This document shows positions 32,011 to 42,115 of a stretch of DNA of 64,000 nt, piece after piece. Within the stretch, counting starts at the first letter, position 1, and each line of letters opens with the position of its first letter. Origin of the DNA: Peltaster fructicola (lineage: Eukaryota; Ascomycota; Dothideomycetes). Where the stretch lies: positions 2,977,501-3,041,500 of the forward strand of contig CP051140.1 in assembly GCA_001592805.2 (NCBI GenBank), in the 5' to 3' direction. The notes under the pieces were generated by a model, which saw only the letters and a list, made by a program, of their open reading frames with translations, was not told the DNA's origin and did no database searches. A program made the position numbers and the translations under genes.

Positions 32011-32304
32011 ATGGCGACTCCGAATGCCTCCGTGACCGCAAGCTACACATCACCTGCATCCAGCCACGTCATTGAGCAAGGATTGCCTGCTACACCTACA
32101 GTCTTTCCTGATCAAATTAGCGACAAGACCGCATATCTTGCCTCTCTCAGGCAGGCTGCTTCTGAGATACAGGCCAAGGTCAACGAATTCCTAACACAGA
32201 GAATGGAAGAGGATAAGCTGAATGATGCAGCGACCGACAAGACATCTGCAAGAGCCGACGAGAGGGCAGAAGAGATGTATGGCGAAGAAGCAGAAGAGGG
32301 ATAA
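32011..32304 (+). CDS. GON7: KEOPS/EKC complex subunit Gon7
   Basis: 97-residue subunit of the EKC/KEOPS complex that makes t6A37 on ANN-decoding tRNAs and affects telomeres. The core SDKTAYLASLRQAASEIQAK and VNEFLTQRMEEDK aligns with the yeast Gon7 helix (LTYLGQLRTQLTGLQDDINEFLTGRME). The N-terminus is Ser/Thr/Pro-rich and the C-terminus acidic (EEMYGEEAEEG), as in the family. The start is ATG 32011 (MATPNASVT); an in-frame ATG at 31912 would add 33 hydrophobic residues unlike other members. Easily missed because of its size. Confidence 0.88.
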   Translation: MATPNASVTASYTSPASSHVIEQGLPATPTVFPDQISDKTAYLASLRQAASEIQAKVNEFLTQRMEEDKLNDAATDKTSARADERAEEMYGEEAEEG

Positions 32305-32481
32305 AGACTGTCTACCATGGATCCATTAAACAATCCTCTATACTCGCCATCGGCGGCCAGATGTCCAGCATGTACTGGAACACATATCGCCCTCCGTCTT
32401 GGCATTGGAAACTATTTGCAATAGCTCAGACATCTGAAAAGCACCCTTTGCAGTCTCCGTTCTTCGCCTATAAGGATAAGG

Positions 32482-33318
32482 TCAGCATTGGCATAAAAAA
32501 GTGTCAAGAGTGTTCGCAAATGCGAGAAGTCCAGAGACTCGCAAAACACCCAAGCGTACCATCTCATAAAGCTTTGCAGAAAAGCGGTCGACCAGTTCAT
32601 TATGCAGAGGTTCTGCTGCCAGCTCGTGCTCGAGCCCCAGGCGACTCTTCAACACGGTACAAAGACCATACATGACATTCATGATGTCTTTGAACTCGCT
32701 CTCAGGCGCCTTCTTCCATTCCTTTGCGATCATATCGACGATCTTGCTAAGGATCAACTCGATTTGAGAGATATCAGGCAACCAAGCCTTGAGATATGAC
32801 GGCCTGCGGTCTTTCGGCAGTGAGTTCTCGACATCCACGGCTTCACGAATCCCGGTTGGAAGAGATGAGTAGTCGAATCTCTCATCGAAGTGCAGCTTCT
32901 TGCCTAGGGAGTTCTCGCCGTGAAGCCAAGGTCGGCCAATCCTGTCTGACCAGCGCTCCATTCTCTTCATCTTGAGGTATTCGTCTTGCTCGTGCATGGT
33001 CTTTTGGAGACGGGCCTGGGTGCTCAGGATAGGGGCGAGGCTCTCCTCTAAGAGTGTTAGGAGGCTTGACTGGCTGCTAGTATCTTGTGCAGGCTCGGTG
33101 GACATAGGAAGCGATTGTAGGCTTGCTTGTTTCTCGGTCGTAGAAGGGGACGGCTCGCGTGTGTCGCCTGCGACTGACGACGACAGTTCGCTCGCGCCAG
33201 AATCGACCTTTGGCGACAGTGGCGCTTGAGTATGCTTCGATAGACCCTAATGTTCTCAGCGTAAGTGTGCAAAGTTCTTGTAACCTCTTACTGTTTTCTT
33301 ATTGTGCTTCTTACCCAT
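32482..33318 (-). CDS. Uncharacterised fungal protein, basic first exon
   Basis: A 9-codon first exon 33292-33318 (MGKKHNKKT), a 45-nt intron (GTAAGA...ATTAG) and exon 2 32482-33246 give 263 residues. The splice is supported because the frame stays open for 47 codons upstream of the next ATG and joins in phase. After a Ser/Thr/Pro-rich region comes a predicted coiled coil (ILSTQARLQKTMHEQDEYLKM), then a globular part with WSDRIGRPWLHGENSLGKKL and PSYLKAWLPDISQIELILSK. No membrane segment. I do not recognise the family. The extreme C-terminus (LDTFLCQC) may be misread if a further 3' intron exists. Confidence 0.72.
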
Positions 33319-33784
33319 GATGATAGCTACATGTATGTAACGGATGTTGTTTGATTTTGTTATCGTGCTCAAGTCTTGGAAAGAAGATGCTCAGAGGTTA
33401 CTAGAAAGAGCAAGCACGAGTCAATACAAACAATGGGGCTTGAGGCATCACAGCAACCGACTTCACTCAAGATAAGACAGAGTCGTCTCTCAATCGAAAC
33501 GGTAATGTACATGGCGAGAAGTCTCCCCATCGGTGCTATAGTGAACTCGCGATCTGCCGATGCTTCACCTATGTCGAAATCGCGGCTTGGATAAGATCAC
33601 CATGAGCACTACACTACATCAGAATCATTGTGTGTACTTTGAATGTGTTCGTATCAATATTAAGCATTATCATACAAGGTATTGTTGGGTATGAGTGTCG
33701 TGTCCATGCATAGGGCTCTTCGCTGTCTCATGAAACCGATTGGAAGTCGACTAGTTCAAGATGCTAAGCTCTGTACTCGCGCAT
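33319..33784. other. Intergenic
   Basis: 466 bases between two minus-strand genes, A/T-richer than the flanks. It holds the promoter of the upstream gene and the 3' end of the MARVEL gene. No ORF, repeat or RNA gene recognised. Confidence 0.55.
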
Positions 33785-34729
33785 CTAGTAGTTGGTAGCA
33801 GTGCCAGTAGTGTATGTGTTACCGGCGGTGGTGTTTTCATAACCGTATGGGTTGGCACCCGTGCCAGTTGGCTGAGTGTAGTAACCGCCGTGAGTTCCGT
33901 GAACTGGAGCTGGAGCAGTCTCATACTTGTCATGAGCGACGCCAGTGCCAACAGCGGTAGTGGCGGTGTCGTGGGATGCACGAGTGTGGTGGTTGTGGTG
34001 TGGTGCGGCAAGAGTGCCAGTGGCAGCACCAAGCTCAGCATCCTTCTCGAGGTTGTTCCTCTTTGACTTGCGGGTCCAGAAGTTGCGCTTCTTGGCTGGG
34101 CCTGAAGTGTAGCCATTGTCTGGAGATGGACCAAATCGCTTGTCCTTCTTGTGGCTACGGGCAAGAGCAATCTGCATGGCTGCAGTGATGAGGAAGAAGA
34201 TGATGGCAATGATCGAGACTGCGAACGCGGCAGTGTTCAATCGGCATGCAGTGTAGTACTTGACGGCGTAGGTGTAGTTGGTGTTGTCGCCTCCACCGTA
34301 GCCTTGTGCCTGTGAGTTCACGTCGCCGTTACCCAATGGAGTGTTGACGTATCCGCTGCATGAGCTTGCACCATCGCGGGTCATGATTGCGATTGCGATG
34401 AATGCGCCAACGAACAGAATGTCCATGACAAGTCCGAGGAAGGAGAAGAAGCTGACACCAGCAAGGCAGCATGTGAGGACGACGGCGAAGATGGTGTAGA
34501 GGACGGCAGCGCCGGAGAGACCCTCAACAGCCTTCTGCCATGTTGGTATGTACTCGTCGCGGTCTGCTTGAACGGCAAGGAAGTAGGAGTAGATGCCTAA
34601 TGGTCGTCAGTGTACACTCGCTGTCGCAATGTGGGTGTACTCACCGAGCACGACTGCAGCGCAGCAGAAGCAGATGAAGTAGAGCACGGTCTGCAGAAGC
34701 CTGAGGAAGCCACCCTTGACGAGACCCAT
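33785..34729 (-). CDS. MARVEL-domain four-helix membrane protein
   Basis: Exons 34645-34729 and 33785-34596, intron 34597-34644 (GTGAGT...ATTAG), 298 residues. Four membrane helices: TVLYFICFCCAAVVLGIYSYF (residues 12-33), LYTIFAVVLTCCLAGVSFFSF (about 58-80), ILFVGAFIAIAIMT (about 85-98) and FAVSIIAIIFFLITAAMQIAL (about 150-170). The WQKAVEGLSGAAVLYTIF stretch is typical of fungal MARVEL proteins (Nce102-like and related). The cytosolic tail has a basic KKRNFWTRKSKR patch and then a His/Gly/Thr/Tyr-rich low-complexity end. Likely in the plasma membrane or secretory vesicles; role unknown. Confidence 0.88.
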
Positions 34730-35364
34730 CTTGAGATGCTGTCTTTGATGATTGTTGTGATAGCTAGGAAGAGTGTCTGCTAGATTCTGAGATTAGAAAA
34801 GAACTGGTAGATGAGCGCAGCGCAAGGAGTAATAAACTCATGGTTCGGTGGAAGGAATGACGTCGGAGGAGCACGCGCATCGTCACGGAAGCAGGTCAGG
34901 CTTGGCTGCTCAATTTCCTGCTTCATCTTTCGCCGATCAATCACGCCCAAGAACTGGGCATCGCGCGGCGCTACTGTAGCACAATTGACTTTGTCGTTGT
35001 CGTAGCCATCGATCGCGTTCTGTTAGTGATGCGCCAGTCTAGACTGCTCATCTCTGCTTCCAACAGGAAAAAAAGCTTGCGCCCGGTTTCAGTCTTCAGC
35101 ATCACTCCGAGGGTGATTCCTGATAGCCTTGCATGCCTTGGAACGAAAGAAATGTCACACGCGTGGCACCTCGACGATTACGAAGGTGATACACGCAAAG
35201 CTGGCGTCGTCATACTGTCACAGGTGAGGGATGGTTAGTCCTGACCTGACGAGCTCAATCTCCGTCATGGCTCTTTGTCATGAACCCTGTCTTAGCACGG
35301 TTCTGATGGAATACTGACACATGAGCCATCAAGGTGATGAGCATTTCGAATGCAGTACAATTGC
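34730..35364. other. Intergenic
   Basis: 635 bases between two minus-strand genes, holding the MARVEL promoter. I see no ORF with protein-like composition, no repeat and no RNA gene. Confidence 0.55.
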
Positions 35365-36735
35365 TCAGACCTCTCCGGAGCCTGCACGGACAAGTATCTT
35401 CACCTGCTTATCCTTTTCTTTGATCAAAGTCTGGAAGCCTCCTTCCACCACTTCATCCAGTCCGATCCGTTTGGTGATCATCTGCTCGACATTGACCATC
35501 CTGCCGGAGCTGATAGCCTCCAGTACTGCCTCAAAGTCACCTTTGAGATAGGTCGCTACGCCCATGTAGTGTCTTTCGCGGAAGACGATGTCGTTCATCT
35601 GGAGATAGGCTGGCTTCTCCCAGATGGCAATGTTGACCATGGTTCCTCGCACGCGGATCGCTTTGAAAGCTGCAGTCAAGGCGACCTGAACACCTGCAGC
35701 GTCGAATGCAACATGTACACCTTGATTGTCACATAGCTCCAAGCAGCGAGCCACGATATCCTCCTTACTAGGATCGAGAATATGGTGTGCGCCAAAGTCC
35801 TTGGCATACTGCTTCCGCATCGCAGAAACTTCCGACACGATGATTTTCTGACAGCCTCGAGCTTTCAATGCTTGGATTACGCTGAGGCCGATAGGACCTC
35901 CGCCCAGTATCAACACCGCGTCGCCATCCTTGTAGGGTGATGCAGCTACAGCATGCCAGCCGACTGCCAGTGGCTCAACGAGAGCTGACACGATCAGCAT
36001 GCGCACGAAAGTAGGTCTGACAACATACCTGCAACGTCAAGGCCTACGTTGTCCGGCACTGGAACGATCGCGTATTCGGGGACTACGATATGCTCTGACA
36101 GTCCACCGCCCCAGCCTACTAGGTCAGGAACAACCTCAAGCGAAACGAGACTACCTACCACTGAGACCGACAAAGCCGTTGTTGTAGCAGCAATTGATCA
36201 GGCCTTCTTCACACGCGCCGCACGTCCCATCATAGATGATAGGCTGCACGCATACCCTTTGTCCTACCTTGAATCGGCTGGAAACTTCCTCGCCAATCGC
36301 CTCGATGGTGCCACTGAATTCGTGACCAAACGTAAGCGGCACGCACTCGCCAGTGATGGCATGCGGTTCGGTTGGACAAAGAGACGGACCGCCTGCGAGT
36401 ATCAGCAAGAGATCGCGAAGAGAAAGCTGAAGCAACAAACCGAGATATTCGTGCAGATCGCTACGCTGCTATCAGTCAAGCACACTCGATGAGTCGGCAT
36501 GGCTTACTGTGGCTGTCAATATACTTTCGACCAGACTGGCCGCTATACATACCCTTCCACAAATACCACACCAGGCTGGCTTCACTTTGATCTGGCCCTT
36601 CCCACACACTGGCTCAGGGACGCTATCCAACCTGATATCCTCCCTCCCGTGGAAACGGACAGCCTTCATCTGTTTACTGCTCGTGGGAGCCGATTGAGAT
36701 TGCTCAAGCGGAGGCACACCATGTTGAGTCGTCAT
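35365..36735 (-). CDS. Zinc alcohol dehydrogenase, (R,R)-butanediol dehydrogenase-like
   Basis: Medium-chain dehydrogenase, probably acetoin/2,3-butanediol or a related secondary alcohol with NAD+. Five exons (36553-36735, 36441-36465, 36159-36392, 36029-36115, 35365-35984), four introns of 43-87 nt, 382 residues. Zn ligands are in WCGICG and LTFGHEFSG; the structural-zinc lobe is DGTCGACEEGLINCC; the family hallmark is FVGLSGWGGGLSEH; the NAD fold is LILGGGPIGLSV. Exon 2 is only 25 nt. With the best GT-AG model, two Arg are inserted between CGICG and SDLHEYL, where homologues have none. If the donor run AAGGG had one G fewer, acceptor GCGTAG would give the canonical CGICGSDLHEY. The start ATG 36735 is likely; Met at KQMKAVRFHG is an alternative. 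Confidence 0.9.
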
Positions 36736-37581
36736 CCTGGATGGATGCTCGAACGTAAGAGCTGTCAATACCTCTCTTATATGACTGTATCTTCCCTCTC
36801 GGCGTCCGATTGCGATCACAGACACCAGGCATACCCCGCTCCGGGTGGACGAACGGCCATTGACAATATGCTGATTGTGGAAGCTCTCCAAGCAGTATCC
36901 CGACACTGCTGCCAGGATGCACTCCCGACATGGTATTTCGCAGATCCATCCAGTTTCACAACAGCTATATCGGTTGTCCGGATACCAGCGGATGCACAGT
37001 AGACGATCCAGCAGGTAACACTAGTACTCTCTACTCGGGCGACTTGCGTCTGCCATGGTCTGGACCACCGCACCACGCCCACAACCACGTATCTTGACCA
37101 CAGGGCTACTGAACAGGATCATCATACTAGGACACAACTAGAGCTCAACTTCTCACGTGGGCTCAGAAACACTATCAGGAAGAGGTCAAGATGATCTACC
37201 AGTTCCCCTCTTACGTCATGCGTCTGTTGCGGCTCTGCGGTCAACGACGTCAGTCTCCTCCAAAGATCGGCTGCAAACACATTGCACCTCGTACTATTGG
37301 TGCCTTGCGGATGCACGATTTGCATTCCACATCTCGATGAAGTCCTCAGCTAAGGAGATGTATGCGCTGTAGCCCGCGGAAGGCCTCGTTATGGTCTAGT
37401 TCTATCCACAGCACAGTTGTAGTGGCATTGGGGTAGGTGACTTCATCGTGACATTATCTCGAACATTTTTCTGCACACTTATACCTGTGCGCGCACTCTT
37501 TGTTACTCTCTGTCACATTCTGCACTCCAATCTGCTCAGAACAACTTTCAAACTACACATATTTTCATCACAACCGCAAAA
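36736..37581. other. Intergenic, divergent alcohol dehydrogenase promoter region
   Basis: 846 bases between the butanediol-dehydrogenase-like gene (minus) and the ADH6-like gene (plus). A CACGTGGG E-box is at 37154-37161. CT-rich sequence precedes the ADH6-like start. No ORF or RNA gene recognised. Confidence 0.55.
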
Positions 37582-38904
37582 ATGGTCTATCCAGATACCG
37601 CCGAGGGCTTCATGATCAATGATCAAAAGAAGTGGCAAGAGTTCAAGAAGCAGGAGGTGTGTGGCATCCCTGCCGTAAGAAAACGTCACTGACATTTGCA
37701 CAGTTCAAGCTCAAGCCATTCGAGGATCGAGACATCGACATTGCAATCGAGTGCTGCGGTGTCTGCGGTTCAGACTGGTGAGTCGGCCAGTATTCCTTTG
37801 GGGCAGCTCCTGACTCTCTATAGCCACACAATCACTGGAGGCTGGGGCGAGACCGAACTACCAATCTGTGTTGGCCACGAGGTCATCGGAAAGGCAATCA
37901 AGGTCGGAAAAGATGTGAAGACAATCAAGGTCGGAGACCGAGTCGGTGTTGGTGCACAGATCCAGGCCGATTTGACCTGCAACAACTGCAAGGCAGACCA
38001 GGAGAACTACTGCCCAAACCAGATCGACACATATGGTGCTAAGTACAAGGATGGCACCGTCTCTCAGGGAGGATACGCTTCGCACATCCGAGCCCACGAG
38101 TACTTCACCTTCAAGATTCCAGAGAACATCTCCAGCGTGGATGCTGCGTAAGTTTCGGCCATTGATCTCTCGAAAATCTCTGACGTTCTTGCAGATCCAT
38201 GATGTGTGCTGGTCTGACCGTCTACTCGCCTCTCGTCCGCCTCGGAACAGGTCCAGGCAAGAAGGTGGGAATTGTTGGAATGTGAGTACAGGGAGGTTCA
38301 TTTTGTAACCAAGACTGACAACTTGCAGCGGTGGTCTTGGTCACTACGCCGTCATGTGGGCCAACGCACTCGGTGCAGAGGTCTACGCCATCTCCCACTC
38401 CGCAGACAAGAAGGAGGATGCGCTGAAGCTCGGTGCTAAGCACTTCATCGACACCACCGAGAAGGACTGGCACAAGCCATACGCTTTCACCTTCGACCAC
38501 ATCATCAACGCAGCTGATGCAACCCACAAGTTCAACCTCCCAGACTACCTCAGCACGTTGAAGATCATGGGACGGTGCGTATACATTACCCTGGTCTGTT
38601 TCGCATACTGACAATAAACAGCTTCCACTGTGTCGGTCTTGGAGATGAGCCACTTCCACAGCTCATGGCACAGGACTTTGCACCAAATGGAACATACATC
38701 GGAGCTTCCCACATTGGTAACCGTCCAGAGATGCTCGCCATGTTGGACCTTGCAAGTAAGCAGAACCTTCGCCCAATGACCGAGACCATCCAGATCAGCG
38801 AGGAGGGCTGCAAGGAGGCCGTGACTCGTGTTGTCAACAACGACAACGTCAAGTACCGACTGATCTTGACCGGCTACGACCAGGCTTTCGGTGTCCGCAC
38901 CTAA
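37582..38904 (+). CDS. NADP-dependent alcohol dehydrogenase, Adh6/cinnamyl-alcohol-dehydrogenase type
   Basis: Reduces aliphatic and aromatic aldehydes with NADPH. Six exons (37582-37656, 37704-37777, 37824-38147, 38195-38281, 38329-38574, 38622-38904), five introns of 46-47 nt, 362 residues. Catalytic zinc: CGVCGSDCHTITGGWG and CVGHEVIG. Structural zinc: CNNCKADQENYC. NADP loop: GIGGLGHYAVMWANALGAEV, followed by SHSADKKEDALKLGA. The C-terminal end LILTGYDQAF is typical of the family. It diverges from the butanediol dehydrogenase gene; shared control by alcohol or aldehyde stress is inferred. The most intron-rich gene in the window. Confidence 0.93.
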
Positions 38905-39145
38905 GCTGTAATGTGATTGCGATCATGAATACACGATTTTGAACGATACACTGTTCTGTAAAGCGAGGTAGTTGGTGGCCTATGTAACAAAATCAACCCC
39001 ATTTAATGGTGCATCGTTTTCGAGTTTATGGTGAAGATCTCATGATCTATGTCAGTTGAGATATCGGAAAGGTAGTGCATGTATCGTCTCAAAAAGATCA
39101 TGCTGGTATTGGAGCGCAAGCCGTAGATCGACTTCTGTCACGTCA

Positions 39146-40295
39146 CTACGACCGCGAGAGCTCCATCTGTGAGCGCATACGCTGTGTCTCCTTTAACACC
39201 GAAGCATACTCCTGTGCAGCAGCATTGCTGGTATGCCTCTGTCTCCATTCGTCCAGTTCTTCTTGCCGATCTCGGATCTGTCCCTTCAGCTGACGGCTGT
39301 GCTTCGACAATTCTTCAAGGCGCGCCTGAAGGACATTACGTGTGTCTCCTGAGTCAAGCTGTGCAAGGAGCTGCACGTATTGTACCTCTAGCTTCCTCGA
39401 CATCCCTTCAGCCACTGTCGAGAGATAGTCTGCCTTAGCTTTTGTGCTTCTCGCCACGGAGCCGTGGATGACCTGCTCGAGTATACGTATGCTGATCTCG
39501 ATCATCTGTCGGTAAGCTTCATGTATTTGACGAGCAAGTGTTGTCTGTTCGAAATGTGACTGTAGGACGGTATTTCTAGCCATTATGACTGAGTCTGCCC
39601 ACGTGCTGATGACTTCCTGAGGTGTTATGTCTGCATTTGAGATGCTAGATGCTGTCAATGCGGTGATCATGTTTGCATGCTCCTCAACCTGTCGTGACAC
39701 TGCGGCTGTGATCGATGGTAATTGCGTCTATGACCTGTCAGATAGCAGCAGTGTGCCAGATCGTAGACCTACCTCCAGCTCACTCAAGCTATCTTGCACG
39801 GTCTCCAGATCATCACCTGTGATCTGACCTTCCAGCAGGGCTGCTAGGATTACGACGACTTCTTGTAGCTAGAGGCTGTCAGCTAACAGTGGTCCCAGCC
39901 AGGTTATACAATTGTAGCAGGTCGAAGCACTCACAAGCACCTACCTCGCTTGGGAGAGCCTTAGCATCGTAAGTGATCGCGTTCAGAGCACTAATGACTA
40001 TGTCCTTGCTCGCCGCATGTTCTCGAGCTCGAAGTAGATCCTATACTAACCTTCAGCTTTCGCTCAAGCAGAAACATCCTTCAGGCGTCGTCGAGCAGCC
40101 TGAGGGCGCCTCAGAACGTACTGATTCGAAGACATGCCGTGCTTTCTGTGCTTCTACATCAAGCAGTGAAGCGCCATCCCTTCTGAGCTTATTCTTGCAC
40201 AGATCATTGTATAGAGCTTCAAACTTCGGATTGGCGAGCGCTGTAGCTGGGTCTAAAGGTGGGAGCATGCTCGCATGTTGTTGTGGGTTGGTCAT
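39146..40295 (-). CDS. Coiled-coil protein, unrecognised (possibly augmin HAUS4-like)
   Basis: Four exons by my model: 40122-40295, 39945-40040, 39773-39868, 39146-39727 (introns 81, 76 and 45 nt; all GT-AG, all phase 0), 315 residues. Support: each exon is open and the joins give continuous helical sequence, such as SELQEVVVILAALLEGQ and SLSELETQLPSITAAVSRQ. The N-terminus has LPPLDPATALANPKFEALYN; the rest is mostly amphipathic helix, ending in a long coiled coil (LEELSKHSRQLKGQIRDRQE). The NPxFxxLY start plus coiled coil recalls the augmin subunit HAUS4, which I cannot verify. The first intron is the least certain. A start at 40319 would add eight residues. Confidence 0.65.
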
Positions 40296-40887
40296 GGTGA
40301 TCGTCCTTCTCGTGTCCAAACATCCATCTCGCCGCGCACGGACGTCTAAGACTCACATTGTCTCCAGCAGTGGACTTCCTTCCGTCAATCATGCACATTT
40401 CACCGGTTTGGTCTGTCGTTCCCGTGGCTCTCCCTGCGATAGACGCAATCATGATTAGGCCGCACTGCTAGTGGGCCACGGGAGCTGCGCGCCAGCTCCT
40501 GGTCGGCATGAGGCTGCAATATCGAGACAATCGCACGAGAGTATGTGGTAACGACTATATGCTGGACATCTCTTACATGTCCTACATCTTTCCCTAGAGC
40601 TACAACCTAGCACAGCAGGATGGAGGTATGGCTGATCTAATGCAGGTACACGGCTGCCACGTCAGAGACAACAAGCATACTTGCCTGTCACATCCTTGAG
40701 CGCTGCCGGTACACCACTCAGCTATTCATGCTCTCGTCTAAGCACTGCGGACCGTGAGCTTAGCTCGATTCTACTGCATGAGTGCTATCGCATGATCTGC
40801 TACTGTGGTCATGCTCCGGTGGTACATTAACCTCTTTCACATTTGCTTGCAATACAACGGAGTACACTTTCGACGATAAGACGCACA
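40296..40887. other. Intergenic, divergent promoter region
   Basis: 592 bases between divergent genes. A minus-strand frame (40219-40452) lies upstream of and overlaps the 5' end of the coiled-coil gene, but it does not join in frame by any GT-AG splice I could find. Nothing else recognised. Confidence 0.5.
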
Positions 40888-41286
40888 ATGGCATCGACAT
40901 CAGGCTCCTCTACAGCTGTAGCGAGCAGCGCAGCAAGTGAGAAGGAGCAAGCAGAAGCTAGGGCAGCAGTATTGGCGTCGTTGCAGTCCGCAGGCTCGAC
41001 GTACGACTCACAGCTACAACGACGAGCCGCAGATATCCATAACAACTCAGCAGCGATTGCGAAGCAAGAGCGTGAATTACAGAAGCAGATCGCAGCGATG
41101 GCCAAAGAGAGCGCGAAGTGGGAGAAGGAATATAAGAAAGCTGATCGTGGTATCCGTGAGATTGGCGACGTACAGAACTGGGCAGAGATGATGGAGCGGG
41201 ATTTGATGGTTCTGGAGGAGACAATGCGCCTAGCTGAAGGTGCCGAAGAGATTGAGTCTGCATCTGGTGGAAGTAATTGGCGGTGA
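40888..41286 (+). CDS. BLOC1S1: BLOC-1 subunit 1 (GCN5L1/BLOS1) homologue
   Basis: 132-residue helical protein of the GCN5L1 family, a BLOC-1 subunit acting in endosomal trafficking. An Ala/Ser-rich N-terminus is followed by one long helix. The diagnostic end REIGDVQNWAEMMERDLMVLEETMR aligns with human BLOS1 (KEIGDVENWARSIEHDM), and QLQRRAADIHNNSAAIAKQE with its N-terminal helix. The start is ATG 40888 (MASTSGSST); the upstream in-frame codon at 40843 is TTG. No intron. Fungal BLOC-1 is small and often overlooked. Confidence 0.85.
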   Translation: MASTSGSSTAVASSAASEKEQAEARAAVLASLQSAGSTYDSQLQRRAADIHNNSAAIAKQERELQKQIAAMAKESAKWEKEYKKADRGIREIGDVQNWAEMMERDLMVLEETMRLAEGAEEIESASGGSNWR

Positions 41287-41412
41287 TTGAGTAGAAGGAC
41301 TTGGAGGTAATTGCTTGTGTTTGCTTGAGGTACTTGAACCGACAGTCTCATCCTAAATGCTTCGCTAGCCTTGGCGTATCTTATGTCTGACGCATCTCTG
41401 CTTTATCATCGC

Positions 41413-41889
41413 TCAGAAGTCCGTCACTCTGCCGTTGTAGCTCCAATCACTCTCATGTCCCCATCGCAACGGCTCGTTCTTGGGTCCACCGACCTCACCA
41501 GTCTTAGGATTCGTCTCGCCTTTGAACTCTGGCGCGGCACCACGTCGAACATTCGGATGCAGTTCCTCTCCGTCACCAGATGCTTCTAATCTTGCCTTTT
41601 CCTTCAGCATATCCAACATCTTGTCTGCCTCGGATTGTGATCGGATGGTCTCAGAGCCAGCATTTCCAGTAGGAGGTGCAGGATCCGTGGCCGAAGTCAA
41701 GGATCGCGGTGTACTAAAGGCACCTGTAGACTGTTGCTGCAGCTTCTCAAACATCTCCTGCTCCTCCTTCGGCAGTCGTGGTGGCGAAGGTCCTGGTTTC
41801 CAGACGTTGTTGATGCTCTTGCTTGTGCTGAATGAGCGCGCAAAGAAGCCTGGGCGCATCTTGCGCATGACATGTGCTGTCGATTGCAT
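41413..41889 (-). CDS. SDHAF4: Succinate dehydrogenase assembly factor 4
   Basis: 158-residue mitochondrial chaperone for flavinylated SdhA (yeast Sdh8; DUF1674). A basic leader (MQSTAHVMRKMRPGFFARSFS) fits a matrix presequence. The middle is Pro/Gln/Ser-rich. The conserved end TNPKTGEVGGPKNEPLRWG, then HESDWSYNGRVTDF, is the family signature and closes the protein. One exon. Its stop lies 127 bases from the BLOC1S1 stop (convergent), and FPGS ends 227 bases upstream on the same strand. Confidence 0.95.
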   Translation of the reverse strand: MQSTAHVMRKMRPGFFARSFSTSKSINNVWKPGPSPPRLPKEEQEMFEKLQQQSTGAFSTPRSLTSATDPAPPTGNAGSETIRSQSEADKMLDMLKEKARLEASGDGEELHPNVRRGAAPEFKGETNPKTGEVGGPKNEPLRWGHESDWSYNGRVTDF

Positions 41890-42115
41890 CTTTGATGAGA
41901 CAGGTAGTCGAGGTGAGTTGTCAAGTCAGGATGATGTGTGATCGTCATTTGGAGTCCTCTAGAATTATAGTCGAGACCGATGTCGTTCGAGACCCTGCTC
42001 GACAGCACGTCACCAAAGAACATCGAGGACTCCAAGGTTCTTCGGGCCTCTTTTCACACCAATACGGTAGAGTGATAATTATACATATGATTGCACAAGA
42101 GATTCTTGAGTGGCA

